Shown piece by piece: positions 47,211-58,441 of a stretch of 64,000 nt of DNA; the first letter of the stretch is position 1; each line of letters opens with the position of its first letter. Below the pieces are notes generated by a model, which saw only the letters and a program-made list of their open reading frames with translations, ran no database searches and was not told the DNA's origin. Location of the stretch: assembly GCF_000687475.1 (NCBI RefSeq), contig NC_057320.1, forward strand, positions 3,968,001-4,032,000, read 5' to 3'. A program made the translations under genes and the position numbers. The stretch comes from Ustilaginoidea virens (Eukaryota; Ascomycota; Sordariomycetes; Hypocreales; Clavicipitaceae).

Positions 47211-48123
47211 GCTGCAACGACACCGCGTATTCGTATCCGCAAACTTGTCCGCAAATCGACTGAAGTTTGAATGTGCCCGCCCAGGTGATGCGACCCACAT
47301 ATTGTCGCCACTGCCCTGCCTGGGACCTGACAAAGGTGACTGATTGACCGATGACCGACCGACCTGTATAGATGAAAGGAAGGCCGGGGAACAATCAGTC
47401 CATGGAGCCTGGGTCAAATGGGCTTCTGTCGTTAGTCGCTGGAGAATACCAATTGCATGCAGCCTGGATCTGGCGTCCATGTTTCCCTGGAACTCACGAA
47501 AAGGCTGGGGCCTGGTATTCTATACATGTATCTACCTAGGTAGGTACCTGGTATCTACGAATATCCAGGACCCATCCCAGGAGGCACCAGCCTGGGCGGT
47601 CTGCTGTGCCAATACCCCCTGAGATTCGACGCTAGTCGCCCAAAAGTGGGCAGGCGCGGCAACTCAACATGTGAAGTCGATAATAATAAATTGTCCGTCC
47701 TTCCCCCGTCGCTCGCGGACGCAGGTCCCCTAGATAGGAGGTACTGTACCTACTGACCTACCTTACTAACCTAACCTAACCTACCTGTACCTGCCAACCT
47801 TCTCGTCTCGTCACTTTTGCTTCTGCACGCCATTTCTTTGTCGTTTTCCTTTCCTTCTGCAAGCCGCACGCGAGGCGTCCCGCGCTGCGCGTTGCTGTCG
47901 GTTTCCCACTCCCCTCAAGAGACCCAAGTCTCAAAACGGTGCCATCATGGACGTGGTGTGAGTGTGTTTTTTTTTTTTTTTTTTTTTTTTTTTGTAATTG
48001 CTGGGTGCTTCTGTGCTCGGGGACCAAGAAAAAAAAATTGAAATTCGACCCCCCCCCCCCCCCCTCTGCCTGAAATCACGGCGCGGCCGCCTTGGGACAA
48101 CGCACAACACTAACAAAGTTCAA

Positions 48124-49195
48124 ATGGTGTACAGCAACGCAACCGCAAAAGCCGCCTTCAATTCGACGCAGGACTACTTTTCCGTCCTGGACCAAGTTTC
48201 CAAGTTGAATGGCAGCCTCAACTTGGCCGAGCGCCTTTGGGCCGTATGTGCCTCTCCCTCGCTGCCCCCACCCAGCACAGCACAGCACAGCACAGCTCAG
48301 CCTTTGCCCTTGCCCCCGGACGACACGGCTCGTCAAGAGAGAATCAGAATGCTTGCCCCCGTGTACATGGCTGACAAAGACCCGTGGTTCGCAGGCTTGG
48401 TATCTCTTCATGCAAAACGACACGCTCGCGACGGGCGTCATGAGCTTCATCATGCACGAGATTGTGTACTTTGGCCGCTGCCTGCCCTTCATGATCCTCG
48501 ACAAGATCCCTTACTTCCACAAGTACAAGATTCAAGATCAAAAGATGCCGACCCTCAAGGAGCAGTGGGATTGCGCCGCCATTGTGCTCATCAGCCACTT
48601 CACCACCGAACTTCCTCAGATCTGGTTCTTCCATCCCATCGCCACCTACTTCGGCATGGACTACGGCGTGCCCTTTCCCTCCATCTCGAAAATGGCCATG
48701 CAGATCGCCGTCATGTTTGTCCTGGAGGATACTTGGCACTACTGGTTCCATCGATGCCTGCACTACGGGCCACTTTACAGGGCCATTCACAAGATGCATC
48801 ACACATACTCGGCTCCGTTTGGTTTGGCTGCCGAGTATGCCTCTCCCATCGAGACCATGCTTCTTGGCTTGGGCGTCATTGGATCCCCCATCCTGATCCT
48901 TCTGGTCACGGGCGATCTTCATCTCATCACCATGTACACTTGGATCATCCTTCGACTTTTCCAGGCCATTGACGCTCACAGCGGCTACGACTTCCCCTGG
49001 AGCTTGTGTCATATCCTCCCGGTATGGGCTGGTGCCCATCACCACGACATGCACCACGAGAAGTTTATCGGAAACTATGGCTCCAGCTTCCGCTGGTGGG
49101 ACTACATGCTTGACACTGAGGCTGGTCCCGAGGCTCACAGGCGCCGTCGCGAGAAGAAGCTCAAGGCCATCAGAGCCTCCAAAAAGGAGCAGTAA
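48124..49195 (+). CDS. erg25: C-4 methylsterol oxidase ERG25
   Basis: 306 residues from exons 48124-48243 and 48395-49195; the intron 48244-48394 (GTATGT...CGCAG) is in phase 0 and contains an AGCAC repeat. Erg25 is an endoplasmic-reticulum di-iron oxygenase that removes the C-4 methyl groups of 4,4-dimethylzymosterol in ergosterol synthesis. Three histidine clusters that bind iron are present: HRCLH (HX3H), HKMHH (HX2HH) and 'HHHDMHH'. Several hydrophobic helices surround them, and the basic C-terminus ([13 protein letters not shown]) fits ER retention by a dilysine-like tail. Exon 1 has the usual '[18 protein letters not shown]' junction. The 5' flank has 27-T and C runs within 160 bp of the start. 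Confidence 0.97.
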
Positions 49196-49720
49196 ACGTC
49201 GTCAGCAACGAGAGTTGGGCTGAACGGGGGCTGGGGAGCGTCGACTTGACCGTTCTCCCTTGCGGAGGAGGGGGGGAATCGTGTCTCTAAACAGGCGCCA
49301 AAGCCATGGCCGCGGATGCAGCTTGGGATGGACCAATGGTGCCACGAAGACAGTTATAGACTAAAGGACACGCAAAATCGTCCGGCTCTCCCGTTCAAAG
49401 GGAAGCGATCATGAGCATTTTGTAAAAGGCGTTATCTGGAGATGCCAACGCGGTGTGCATGCGCACCGTGATTGTTTGCATCTGCATATATTGTATGCGT
49501 GGCCACGCAGGGAGACGCAGAGACGCAGAGACGCAGGGAAAGTGGCTTTGGAAAATAGAAACGTATTAATACTGCTCAGCTTTTTATCAATTCAAATAAA
49601 TACTTCCTATCCTGCCAGAGGATTCGTTCTGAGATTGAGAGATGCGTCAGAGTGAGTGTTGGTAGGACTTCGGCAGTAAGGATAGGTCGTGCGGTGCGGC
49701 TTTAGGATGCAGGCGTCGTT
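49196..49720. other. Convergent 3' flanks of ERG25 and the pterin dehydratase
   Basis: About 0.5 kb, with a GAGACGCA repeat near 49510-49535. No gene seen. Confidence 0.6.
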
Positions 49721-50397
49721 TCATTTCTTGGGCGTACAGCAATCCCCAGCAGACACAGTGACCTGATCAGCCAATGTCTTGATGTCACAACTTGCCGGCC
49801 CGGGATCCAGTTCCCCAAAGTCTCTGGCAATGGAGTCGCAAATCGACGCCATGGCGATGTCATCCCGGGACAGGCCCCTGGGATTATGCGTCGTCCATCG
49901 AACGAACGCGGTATTGTACACCTGCCAAACTCGCCGATGAGGACTATGGAAGCTTTTCGGAGACGCGCTCTTTTCGACGCAGGAGAAGGACGCACGTTTG
50001 CCCATTCGGGATGATGGTTCTTGACCTTGGACTGTAGCGACACAGCCGTCATGAAGTCCTGTGCAGCGGGGGACGCGTCAAAGAGGGGGGGGCTACGGAT
50101 GGGGCGCGGGGTCGTTCGTGGAAAGGGCCGTCGTACCCATGCTTTGGCAAAGGATTTGAACTTGAAGCTGCGCTCGAGAGCCTGTCCTTGCGAGGAAAGC
50201 GTCCACCTGCCTCCGGATGGGGCGAGCAGCGGCGCGAGAGCAGAGGCGGCGGCGGGTTCGTCCGTGCCCGGTGAGTACCTGGCTTGCATGTTTGTCGAGA
50301 ACCGGCGCGGTGGAGAGGCGCTGGGTGATGATGGGAGAGCAGGGCGAGGGCGGCGGCGGCGGCGGAGGATGGACAGCGCGGAGGGAGGGGGTGGCAT
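49721..50397 (-). CDS. Pterin-4-alpha-carbinolamine dehydratase
   Basis: 174 residues from minus-strand exons 50137-50397, 49996-50058 and 49721-49921; introns are 50059-50136 and 49922-49995. The enzyme dehydrates 4a-hydroxytetrahydropterin in pterin recycling; bacterial and animal relatives are PCD/DCoH. Recognisable text includes 'W(T)LSSQGQALERSFKFKSF' followed by 'DFMTAVSLQSKVKNHHPEW', where HHPE is the active-site motif, and 'VYNTAFVRWTTHNPRGLSRDD' containing the second helix and strand. The N-terminal extension (about 60 residues) is rich in Arg, Ser and Pro and lacks acids, which suggests mitochondrial import. The start could instead be an internal Met at the end of that extension. 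The last 30 residues carry extra cysteines and a CCTPKK end. Confidence 0.93.
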
Positions 50398-51774
50398 CGG
50401 GGCGGTGGTTGTGATGTGTGATGTCAGGCAGCCGCTCGTCGAGGGCAGTGAATGGTTGGGTGTGGTCTGGTGAGTCGGCGAATTCGCCGGTTTCAAGGTG
50501 TCTGTGGTCACTGTGGTCACTGTGGTGCGCAGGTGCATCCGGCGGACCCGCACAGTGCTGCGCTGAACGGTCCCAACGCGTGGCGCCGCAGCGTTGGCGA
50601 TGCGTCCCTGGGACTCCACGTGCAAGTATTGACATATCTGGTCAACTGCATGTGGTCAGTTGCAGCAAAGCAGCGAGCATCTGCCGTCGGCATCTAGGCG
50701 TTTCAAGTGTGATGATACGCGACTAATTTTCGAGACACGTGCACCTACCTAGGTGCCTAGGGTAGCTGGGCTCAGTTCATAGTACGAGCATATCGCACTG
50801 TCGTTGGTTGGCCTCGTGGCTTCCCATCCAAGCCCATCACCGAGCCTTGCACGGAAACATCGGGGACAATGGCGCGTCATTCCGGCAGTCGGTCTTCAAT
50901 CGTGCGATAATTAGGCACGAGGAGAAGCTGCTTCTCGATCCACCACACGCATATTCCCTGGGACCCAAGCCAAAGCCCTCAGCATGGACCATGTCCCGAG
51001 AGAAAAGGTGGGCATGTCCAAGTCCGAAATCGGGTTTGCCGAGCTCACGGACGGGGTGGTGCATCAATCTAAGCATATGAGGCTCGCTGCGGCCTGTCCC
51101 TTGAACAAGTCTGGTCGCTTTGGGGGGGTCATGGCAGTGAAAACAAACTTCTTTGCCACAAAGGCTGCGTCGCCATGACATTTTGGTCTGCTGACAAGGC
51201 ATCGTCAGGTCAATCATCCGGGATCGGCCGCGAGGATGGGAGCAGTGGATCACTGAACAGTAAGCCGGAGGCGGACGGGACGGACATGCTGTTGACAAGC
51301 TGTTGACAAGCTGTTGACATGCCAGTTGACATGCTAGCTGACATACCACAGAGTGTCCGTACCTTGTCCTGCGTAATAATGCACAAGGTAAGGAAGGGTT
51401 GTTATCATGGATCCATGGAACCAACAACATACCTTGTAGGTACACCTACCTACCTAAGGTAAGGAGGTAGGTAAGGTAGTTGCCCTGTGCGCCCGTGACC
51501 CGTCCCGTCCGTCACTCCTGCCGCGAGTGTCTCGGCAAGGGCCAACTGCCAAGGACAAATGCAAATTACGTAAGCGGCTTCAGCCGCTCTTGCCTCCCGC
51601 TGAGCCCGCTCCACCCTTCACCCCCCCTTCACCACCACCCCACCCCCCCCCCTTCCTCCTTTTTTTCCGGGTCCTCTTTAATTCCCACCCTTCACGTCAG
51701 CAAACTTCGAATCTGGCGGCGTAGTAATCATCGCGCACCTCGAATGCTGAGTCAGAATACGTCCATCCTCAGCC
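50398..51774. other. Divergent promoter region of pterin dehydratase and kapC, no gene
   Basis: 1.4 kb. It holds CACTGTGGT copies (about 50508-50528), a CACCTACCTAGGTGCCTAGG cluster (about 50741-50760), a GCTGTTGACAA repeat (about 51288-51345), a TACCTACCTAAGG cluster (about 51441-51480) and a C-rich tract before the kapC start. Open frames on either strand show no family features. Confidence 0.55.
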
Positions 51775-51956
51775 ATGCAGCGACCACCAAGCTCGGGGAG
51801 CCAGGGTAAGCTTACCAGAAACATTTCCTTTGCGTCTTGCCCCAAGTCTTTTGCCCAAGGATATCGGAGGCAGTAGATGAAAACCCATCACCATACCATA
51901 TGCCCCGATGCACCTCCTCTGGCGATTAGTTTTCGCTTTTTGCTCTCCGTAGCCTT

Positions 51957-51990
<34 letters not shown>

Positions 51991-52530
51991 CCTCGTCCAG
52001 CTGGCTGAATCGATTCGCATCGCACTGCATCGCACTGCACCGCACCACACCGCCTCGCACCGCATCTCTGGGCTCTCGTCCTCGTCAAGGTATGCCCCGA
52101 GGCAGTGCAGGCTGGGCGCTGGACTTGGCACGTCAAACTGATCAGCCTGCGCGGCAGCAGGGCATCATCGCGGGATTAATCCTCCCCGCCCGCGCGCGAA
52201 AGCTTCACGCCGGCCGTCCCGCTGTCTTGCTCCCTGCCACCGACGCATCACACCCGCCCGTACGGCGGCTGAAGGCTGAAGGCTGGAGGCTGGAGGCTGG
52301 AGGCTGGAGGCTGGAGGCTGGAGGCCATGCTCGCTGCTCTTGCTGGGTTTCTCCAAAGAAGTCGCCTTGTCGTATCCTCAGACCGCAGCAGAAACTGTCA
52401 TCGCTGACTCGAAGCAAAACTCATCCACGCATAGACCAGCACCTTCGCGCGCAGCTGGAGCTTCTGCAAAGCCACGACACCGACGCCTCGACAGCCTCCG
52501 AGTCGCGCGACTCGAGGGGCGCGCTTTCAC

Positions 52531-52564
<34 letters not shown>

Positions 52565-53446
52565 TCGAGCGGCGAATGGATACGAAGCGCTGGCTGCCGT
52601 CTCTCACGCAGCAGCTCGCGCTCTGGAAAAGTCAGCGGCAGAAGCGCACATACACCCCGATCTCCGCGCCACTCCCGGCCCCTCTGCGAACATGATGTCC
52701 ATCGGACCGGCCCCGGGTCATAGCCCTGACACCAGCCCTGCTGCACCTGCACCGCCAAATCCTTCCGTGGCTCCAGCACCCTCCTCTCCCGCTCTCGAAC
52801 CCGGCTCTCTGGCCGAAGGCAGAAAAGCGAAGCGTGAGCTTTCGCAATCCAAACGCGCGGCGCAAAACAGGGCTGCCCAGGTACGGTCCCTTCCTATGGC
52901 GAAACCAGGGCCCAGCGTTGGCGCCGGCGCTTTTTCCACTGCTTTTCTTTTCTTTCCTTTTTTTGGAGACTCTGGCTGACCAACTTTTTCCAGAGGGCCT
53001 TTCGCCAACGCAAGGAAGGCTACATAAAGAAACTGGAGCAACAAGTCCGTGAATTTGCCGACATGGATCAGACGTTCAAATCACTGCAATCCGAGAACTT
53101 TGCCCTTCGTGAATACGTCATCCACCTTCAATCCAGGCTCTTGGATGCCCAGGGCGAGTATCCTCCGCCTCCACCCAACATCAACCTGTCGCAGTCCACC
53201 TCGGCGCTGCCTCCCGCCGCCGCGCAGGAGCACGCGTCCAGCGTCGGGGCGGGCACGCCGCTTGAGGCCGTCGCTCAGGCCGTCGCCGGCCTCGCTGCTC
53301 AGGAGCAATTGGCCCAAAGCCAACAGCAACAACGATTCGTATCCCCTTCCCCGTTCAAGCGCGAGACCGGGGAAGACGACGCCCGATCGGCTGACGAGAT
53401 GGACCCGCAGTTCCAGGAGCAACAGGACCAAGTTCCCGCCAGCTGA
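51775..53446 (+). CDS. kapC: bZIP transcription factor KapC-like
   Basis: 309 residues from exons 51775-51805, 52435-52880 and 52994-53446. Intron 2 (52881-52993) splits the basic region. The basic region 'LSQSKRAAQNRAAQ' plus 'RAFRQRKEGYIKKLEQQV' has the N-X7-R DNA-contact pattern of AP-1 type bZIPs; the zipper continues through 'LQSENFALREYVIHLQSRL'. A proline- and alanine-rich N-terminal region and a Gln-rich C-terminal region flank it. Together these match fungal KapC. Intron 1 (51806-52434, GTAAGC...GCATAG) is 629 nt, the longest in the window, and contains two tandem repeats. Exon 1 (MQRPPSSGSQ) is chosen because donor, acceptor and phase all agree and Asp is completed at the join. An internal start is possible, so exon 1 is less sure than the rest. 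Confidence 0.88.
52267..52322. repeat. 7-bp repeat GGCTG(A/G)A, 8 units, inside kapC intron 1
   Basis: Two GGCTGAA and six GGCTGGA units follow one another. A second array, (TGCCGT)5 at 51961-51990, lies in the same intron. Confidence 0.92.
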
Positions 53447-54057
53447 ATCATGGGTCATGTATTTCTGCCCCTTGTCCGGTGCACAAGCTCAATGCTGCCT
53501 AAATACCTTGCTTTGACAGCTTGCTGCGTCCGAATCCTCTGGGGGGGGGGGGTGGAAATAAAGCTGGGGGGAGGGCGTTGTGGACCATCACTTGTTGTTT
53601 TGGAAGGCGGATTTTCTCTTTTTCCCTGTCCCTTTTTTGCCCCTTAATCGTTTGCAAATGACATGAATGGCGTTTTGGGGATTCCAGTCATGATTTACAG
53701 GGTTTCAACGGCGTTTGCAGCAGCAGCAGCAGCAGCAGCAGAAGCGCAGCGCCCAGGTATTGGTTGCTGCTGCCGTGCCGCAGGGCGGCCGCGCCTACGA
53801 AAAGCCCAGGTAAGGAGGAGGGAGCTGCACGGCGCGAAGGGACTACGGGACGAGAGGCCCATGCTGCCCTCTCGGTGGACGCCGTCTCCTATCACCACCG
53901 GGACGACGAGGCGTCCGGCCGGAAAAACGCACCTTGAACCGGCCAAGCAAGTACCTACATACGCAGCTGCCGCGGCCAAGGTGCGCTGTCCAAGCCGAGT
54001 CAGCAACGCCGCGGCGATGATTCATGGAGCACTTTTTGGTTGGTTGCGGGAATGATG

Positions 54058-54094
<37 letters not shown>

Positions 54095-54344
54095 GGTTCC
54101 AATGTTGCTTTCCGTCGGGCAGGTTGGGACGGAACATATCCCGTCGACTGGATCGGATCTACTTGCGGAGCGGACCGACAGTGGCCCGGCGGCCCCTTTG
54201 ACATGGGCAGTTGACGCTTTGTTAAAAAGAAAAAAACATTTACACTTTTTCCTTCATTTTTGTTTTCTTGCGACTCTGAAAAACAAACCTGCCCTCCCAA
54301 GAACCAACTCCCAGTGTCAAGTGGTCAAGTCAAGTCAAGGCAAG
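53447..54344. other. Convergent 3' flanks of kapC and ARP5
   Basis: Non-coding 0.9 kb. A CAG repeat (about 53718-53741), a G run (about 53541-53550) and 31 T at 54062-54092 are the visible features, with CAAGT copies near 54325-54347. Confidence 0.6.
54062..54092. repeat. Poly-T tract, 31 bases
   Basis: Uninterrupted T run downstream of ARP5. Confidence 0.9.
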
Positions 54345-54408
54345 TCAAGCATACGAGTTGCCCATATCGTGCTCCTGTTGATGTGTTAGTTAAGTCGACA
54401 ACGTGCGG

Positions 54409-54446
<38 letters not shown>

Positions 54447-56945
54447 GCTCAGAGGGTGCAAGGGCAAGGGCAAGGGCAGGGGGCAGCAGCATTGCATGCA
54501 TACCTTGATGTACTCGGGTCCCTTTTCGTGATACTCCTCTCTGGTGACGGCGGCTGCCTTCCACGCCGGCGTCCCAGCCCAGCCGGCGGCCCCCCTCCAC
54601 GCGTCCAGCAGGGGGTCGCGCGCGCGACGCACCCCGACCGGCGAGCCCGCAGGCAGCAGCGCCGTCAGCCCCTCGCGCACGCGCTGGTCAAAGTTGCGGA
54701 AGAGCGTGTTGCCGCCCGTGAGGAAGACGTCGCGCAGGAAGGCGTCGCGGTCCGGCACCCCCGCCAGGCGCTGGTTGGCCATGTCGCCCGCAATCTCCAG
54801 GATGCCGGCCTGGTCGACGCCCGCGATGGATGGGCGGAACACAATCTCCGGGACGCGGACGCGCTCGACGTTGAGGTGCACCTGGTGCAGCTGCGCCTGG
54901 GAGGCGGCGTCAAAGGGGCGCGGCCCGCGGGCAAAGGCGTGCAGCAGCGACTTGGACCAGTCCGACTGGGCCTCCTGGGTCTGCTCGTAGTCAAAGTCCG
55001 GGTCGTACTGGAGCAGCTCGCGCTCGAGGGTCCTGAGGCTGGCGGCCAGGTCTTCCTCCTCGTGCTCGTCGTCGCTGTTCTCGCCGACGGCAATCTGGCG
55101 GTACACGCCCCAGTCGTCGTCGTTGGCGCCAAAGTCGTCGTCGTCGCCGCCGCGCCGGCGCTTCTTGGTCGGGTTGTCCGACGCCAGGTTGGCGATGCTC
55201 TTCATGCGGATCTGGGAGGCGAGCGACTTGCGGTTCCCGAGGTCGGCCTTGAGCCGGTCGCGCTCCTTGATCTTGTGCAGCGTCTCCAGGCGAGCCCGGC
55301 GCTTCTCCTGCAGCCAGTTGTCGAGGTCGGTTTCGCGCCGCTCCCGGTCGAGCCGCTCCTCCTCGGCGACGCGCGCCTTCTCGGCCTCCTTCTCGGCCTT
55401 GGCCCGCGCCCTGGCCTCGTGGTTGGACTTCATCAGGCGCTGCTGGCGCTTCTTCTTGAGCTGCGCCTCGTCGAGCTGGTCGTCCGGAACGTCCAGCAGG
55501 TCAAAGACGGGCGCTTCCTGGTCTTCCTCTGGATCCCCGCCGACGTCCTTGGTGCGAGCCTTCTTGATCGCCTTCTCCAGCTCTCGGACAATCTTGTCCA
55601 GCTGGGCCTCGTCCTTGATGTCGTGGCTGTCGAGTTTCCGCCGAATCTCCTTCTTCGTCTCGTCCACGAGCTTGCCCTGGAGGTTCTTGTAATACTCGAG
55701 ATCTTGCTCCTTCTTCATCAGCTTCTCCAGCCGCATCTTGGCAGCCTGTTCCTGCAGTCGGCGGCCGCTCTCCTTTTTGCGCTCCGCAATCCTCGCCAGC
55801 TCCTCTTTCGACTTTTGAACGACGACTTCTTCCGTGTACGGGTACTGGATCACGACGTCTCTGTCCTCCAGTCCGGTCCAGTCCAGGTAGCCTGCGACTT
55901 CCTCGTCGTAATCTTTCGACAGGTAGCAGTGATCTGTAATCATGTTCTCGGCTTGCGAGATGTTGAGCTTCCCCGAGAAAGCGGGGTACTTCAAGCGTAT
56001 GAGTTTGAGCAGATATTCTGCGCCGTGGTAGCCTCCCCAGTTCAGTCGGATTGCCTGACCAAGCATGGCTTTCGCATTGTACACGGGAATAACGTGGGTG
56101 GAGGTAAAGGACGACGAGATTACTAGGCCCGTGTTTCCCTTGTTATGTCGGTAGGAGAAAAGAGAGTCGATGCCGTAAGCGAGGGACGGAGCTCCATAGC
56201 ACTCGAATATGATTTCAGTCATGGCTGCGAAAAGGGAAAGGGACCGAGTTAGCGGGGAAAAAAAAAAAGAAAAAGAAAAAGAGTCCGACCACGGGGTGCT
56301 TCTACGTATTGGTCGGCGCGACTAGTAACGCACATTTTCTAGAATATGGCAAGTTGGCCACGGCTTCCGTCATGACGATGGGGACATTGACGGCGCCTTC
56401 TGTAGATTCGTTCAAGCCCATCTTGAGGAAGACGTAATCCAGGACGTGTTCCATCACATCCCAGTTGCTCACGATGCCGGCGCCGGCTTCGAATGCGTTA
56501 CGGATGTGGCCACGAGCCGTCGTGTCGGCATAACAGTCGGCGCCGGCGAAGGAGAAAGTCTTGCCGAGTTTTCGGTCGCGGTATTTGGACATGATGGGCG
56601 GCACGCTGAGCCGGGGTTTCGACTCGAATGACCAGCCGGCGCGGACAGCAGAGGATCCTGAGGGTTGGGCACGCAGCGTTCAGTGGCTCGCTCTCCAGAA
56701 CACACGACACGAGATGCGAGATGCCCGGGTTTCGTCGCAAAAGCGCTGCGTGCGTCGCGGGACTTACCATTGTCGATAACGATGGCGGCGCTACCCGGCT
56801 GCTCCAGCGCTTTCTTGTACCCATCGGCCTGAGGCTGGATGAATTGCTCAAATCTCGTCTCCTTGACGGGGAAAATCCTCGCAGGAGGATACGACTTGTC
56901 CAGCGGCCCTGTTTGCTTCCGCGCGTCGATGGCTGAGGGAGCCAT
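54345..56945 (-). CDS. arp5: Actin-related protein 5 (INO80 complex subunit)
   Basis: 750 residues from minus-strand exons 56768-56945, 56334-56657, 54504-56224 and 54345-54374; introns are 56658-56767, 56225-56333 and 54375-54503. Arp5 is a nuclear actin-fold subunit of the INO80 remodeller and pairs with Ies6 to couple ATP hydrolysis to nucleosome sliding. The actin fold is seen as 'AIVIDNGSSAVRAGWSFES' (phosphate 1), 'NVPIVMTEAVANLPYSR', 'ECYGAPSLAYGID' and 'DVFLTGGNTLFRNFDQRV' (phosphate 2/adenosine). It is interrupted by the long acidic/basic coiled insert (about residues 300-580) specific to Arp5. The last exon is only 30 nt and restores 'EHDMGNSYA', matching the family end 'EYIKEHD'. 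Intron 3 carries 35 A (54409-54443). A 556-codon antisense frame over this gene is a shadow. Confidence 0.96.
54409..54443. repeat. Poly-A tract, 35 bases, in the last ARP5 intron
   Basis: The longest homopolymer in the window (poly-T on the sense strand of ARP5), located between the donor and the branch region CTAAC of the final intron. Confidence 0.9.
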
Positions 56946-57594
56946 GGCGTCCCTTTTGTCGCAACGCCTGTTGGATCAGGTACTGGTCGCGTTGAGCATG
57001 ATGAGGCAGAGTCATGCAGTTCGGTGGATGGAGGGCCTCGGGAGCGGAGGGGTTGGTGACGGGGAGCGCGATGAGGGATGGCTAGACGGCCGACCCGAGC
57101 TCGCTCTGTTTGGCAAAGGTTGTCGTATGAAGAGTCTGGCGCGACAAGCACCAGCCTGGCAAATGCGAGGCTGCGAGGCTGCGAGGCTGCGAGGCTGCGA
57201 CCATTGTCGCTTTACCCTGTTTAGGTTAGTGGGTCGCGTCACGATGGGTGGCGTCAGTAGTCTGGTCTCGCGAGCCCTGCAGCGAGTGTACTACGAGTCT
57301 GTCTCTTATCGGGAGATTGACTTCATTTCGGAATTGAAGTGACCTGGTCTTTCGGCGATGCGTAACCTTACTTATTCAGCCTCTACTTTTTTTTCGTCAA
57401 GTCGAACAAGATGCAGGGTGTTTGAGCTGATCGTATCGTAGTCCAAAAAAGCTAACGTGTGTCCCTTCGCCAACATGAAACTTGCCCATTGATGCGTATC
57501 AGTCAAATCAAAGACGCGTTCTACTCCGTGGCTCCATCGAGAAAGCCAACAGCTTCACACATGCAGCTTTCATTCAACATCCATCCCATTGCAT
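56946..57594. other. Spacer between ARP5 start and DAD4 end
   Basis: ARP5 promoter region. It contains the GCGAGGCT repeat at 57165-57196. No gene seen. Confidence 0.6.
57165..57196. repeat. 8-bp repeat GCGAGGCT, 4 units
   Basis: Four perfect units about 220 bp upstream of the ARP5 start codon. Confidence 0.95.
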
Positions 57595-58086
57595 TTACGA
57601 GGGTGGTTTCAGATTATCCGTAGCTGTCGGTATCCATCAGTCTACCGTGGACTCGCCTTGCCCCCCCTTCCAAACAGTCACGGGGGATTCCCATCTTCTT
57701 ACCTTCGAGATGGAACAGGACGTTGGACTGGTAGTTTTTGAACATTTGCGCCACCAACTCTACGTTCATGTTCTGAATGTTGATTTCCTGCGGCAGATGC
57801 CGTGTCAGCTTCAACTTGCGCAGCAGGCACGGCTCCCTAACCTGCAAGCTTTTGTTCATGACGACAACGGCCTCATTCAGCTTCTCCTGTCCCTCCGGTT
57901 AGCTTGCCTGAATCGTGCAAAACGCCCGACACGAAAGACTTTGGCGGGACCGGTACCGACCACGTTGGTGATGATGCGGGACAGCAGCAGGTTCTGCTGA
58001 TGCTCGTGTGGGCTTTCCTGCCGCCATGTTTTAGTACGCCGGCAGCATTTTGCGCGCCCATCTGGCGGTGGCGGCGCCCTTACCAT
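57595..58086 (-). CDS. dad4: DASH/Dam1 complex subunit DAD4
   Basis: 72 residues, the exact size usual for Dad4, from five minus-strand exons: 58084-58086 (the ATG alone), 57961-58017, 57842-57886, 57703-57787 and 57595-57623. Introns are 58018-58083 (GTAAGG...GGCAG), 57887-57960 (weak donor GTCGGT), 57788-57841 (GTTAGG) and 57624-57702 (GTAAGA...GACAG). Joined, the protein reads [16 protein letters not shown], then '[15 protein letters not shown]', '[20 protein letters not shown]' and ends 'ATDNLKPPS', all typical of Dad4. The DASH ring couples kinetochores to microtubule plus ends. Because the exons are so small the gene is nearly invisible to plain open-frame scans. Intron 1 immediately follows the start codon. 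Confidence 0.93.
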
Positions 58087-58441
58087 TTCAGTCGCACCCT
58101 CGCTTTGGTTTAGTTGACAGGCTTCCAAGATGCCGTTTGCGAGAACCAAAGCTTGCCGCGGCTCCGAGGTCAATAATTCACATAATTTACTCACCAGAGA
58201 GGCCCGTCTGTAGGGCGAGACGGGCGAGACTAAACCCGGTCGGTGATGGGCTGGGATGATGACTTCAGCCAGGGGCGGTGGAGCTCGGCAAAATTAAGCA
58301 TGGGCAGAGAGACACATCTGTAGCTTCGTCAACACGCCATTAACCCCCAGCCCCAGCCCCGGGAACGGATATTTGATCATCGGAAACCATCATCACGAAC
58401 AAGCGAAAGGCTCATCAGAATCTTGTGCTCTAGCCATCACC
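58087..58441. promoter_or_regulatory. Shared divergent upstream region of DAD4 and IES6
   Basis: 355 bp between two start codons that face away from each other, so both promoters must lie here unless transcripts overlap. No clear TATA box; a CCCCAGCCCCAGCCCC tract lies near 58346-58361. Confidence 0.6.

Larger units (their letters stand above)
46352..48123. other. Divergent promoter region of NCA2 and ERG25 with many short repeats
   Basis: 1.8 kb between divergent genes. It carries ACCTAGGTA clusters (46831-46860, about 47531-47551, about 47728-47790), (ACTGC)6 at 47181-47210, CCAGGACCAA copies near 46953-46989, TACTCCGTA (47056-47064), a 27-T run (47967-47993) and a C run (about 48050-48063) just before the ERG25 start. 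No gene seen. Confidence 0.6.

Noticed and set aside
47967..48064. Poly-T then poly-C near ERG25 as a retroposon tail
   Set aside because: No element body or target-site duplication is visible next to it; it is better described as low-complexity promoter DNA.
54456..56126. 556-codon open frame antisense to ARP5
   Set aside because: Shadow of the biased third positions of ARP5; Leu/Val-rich translation without any domain.
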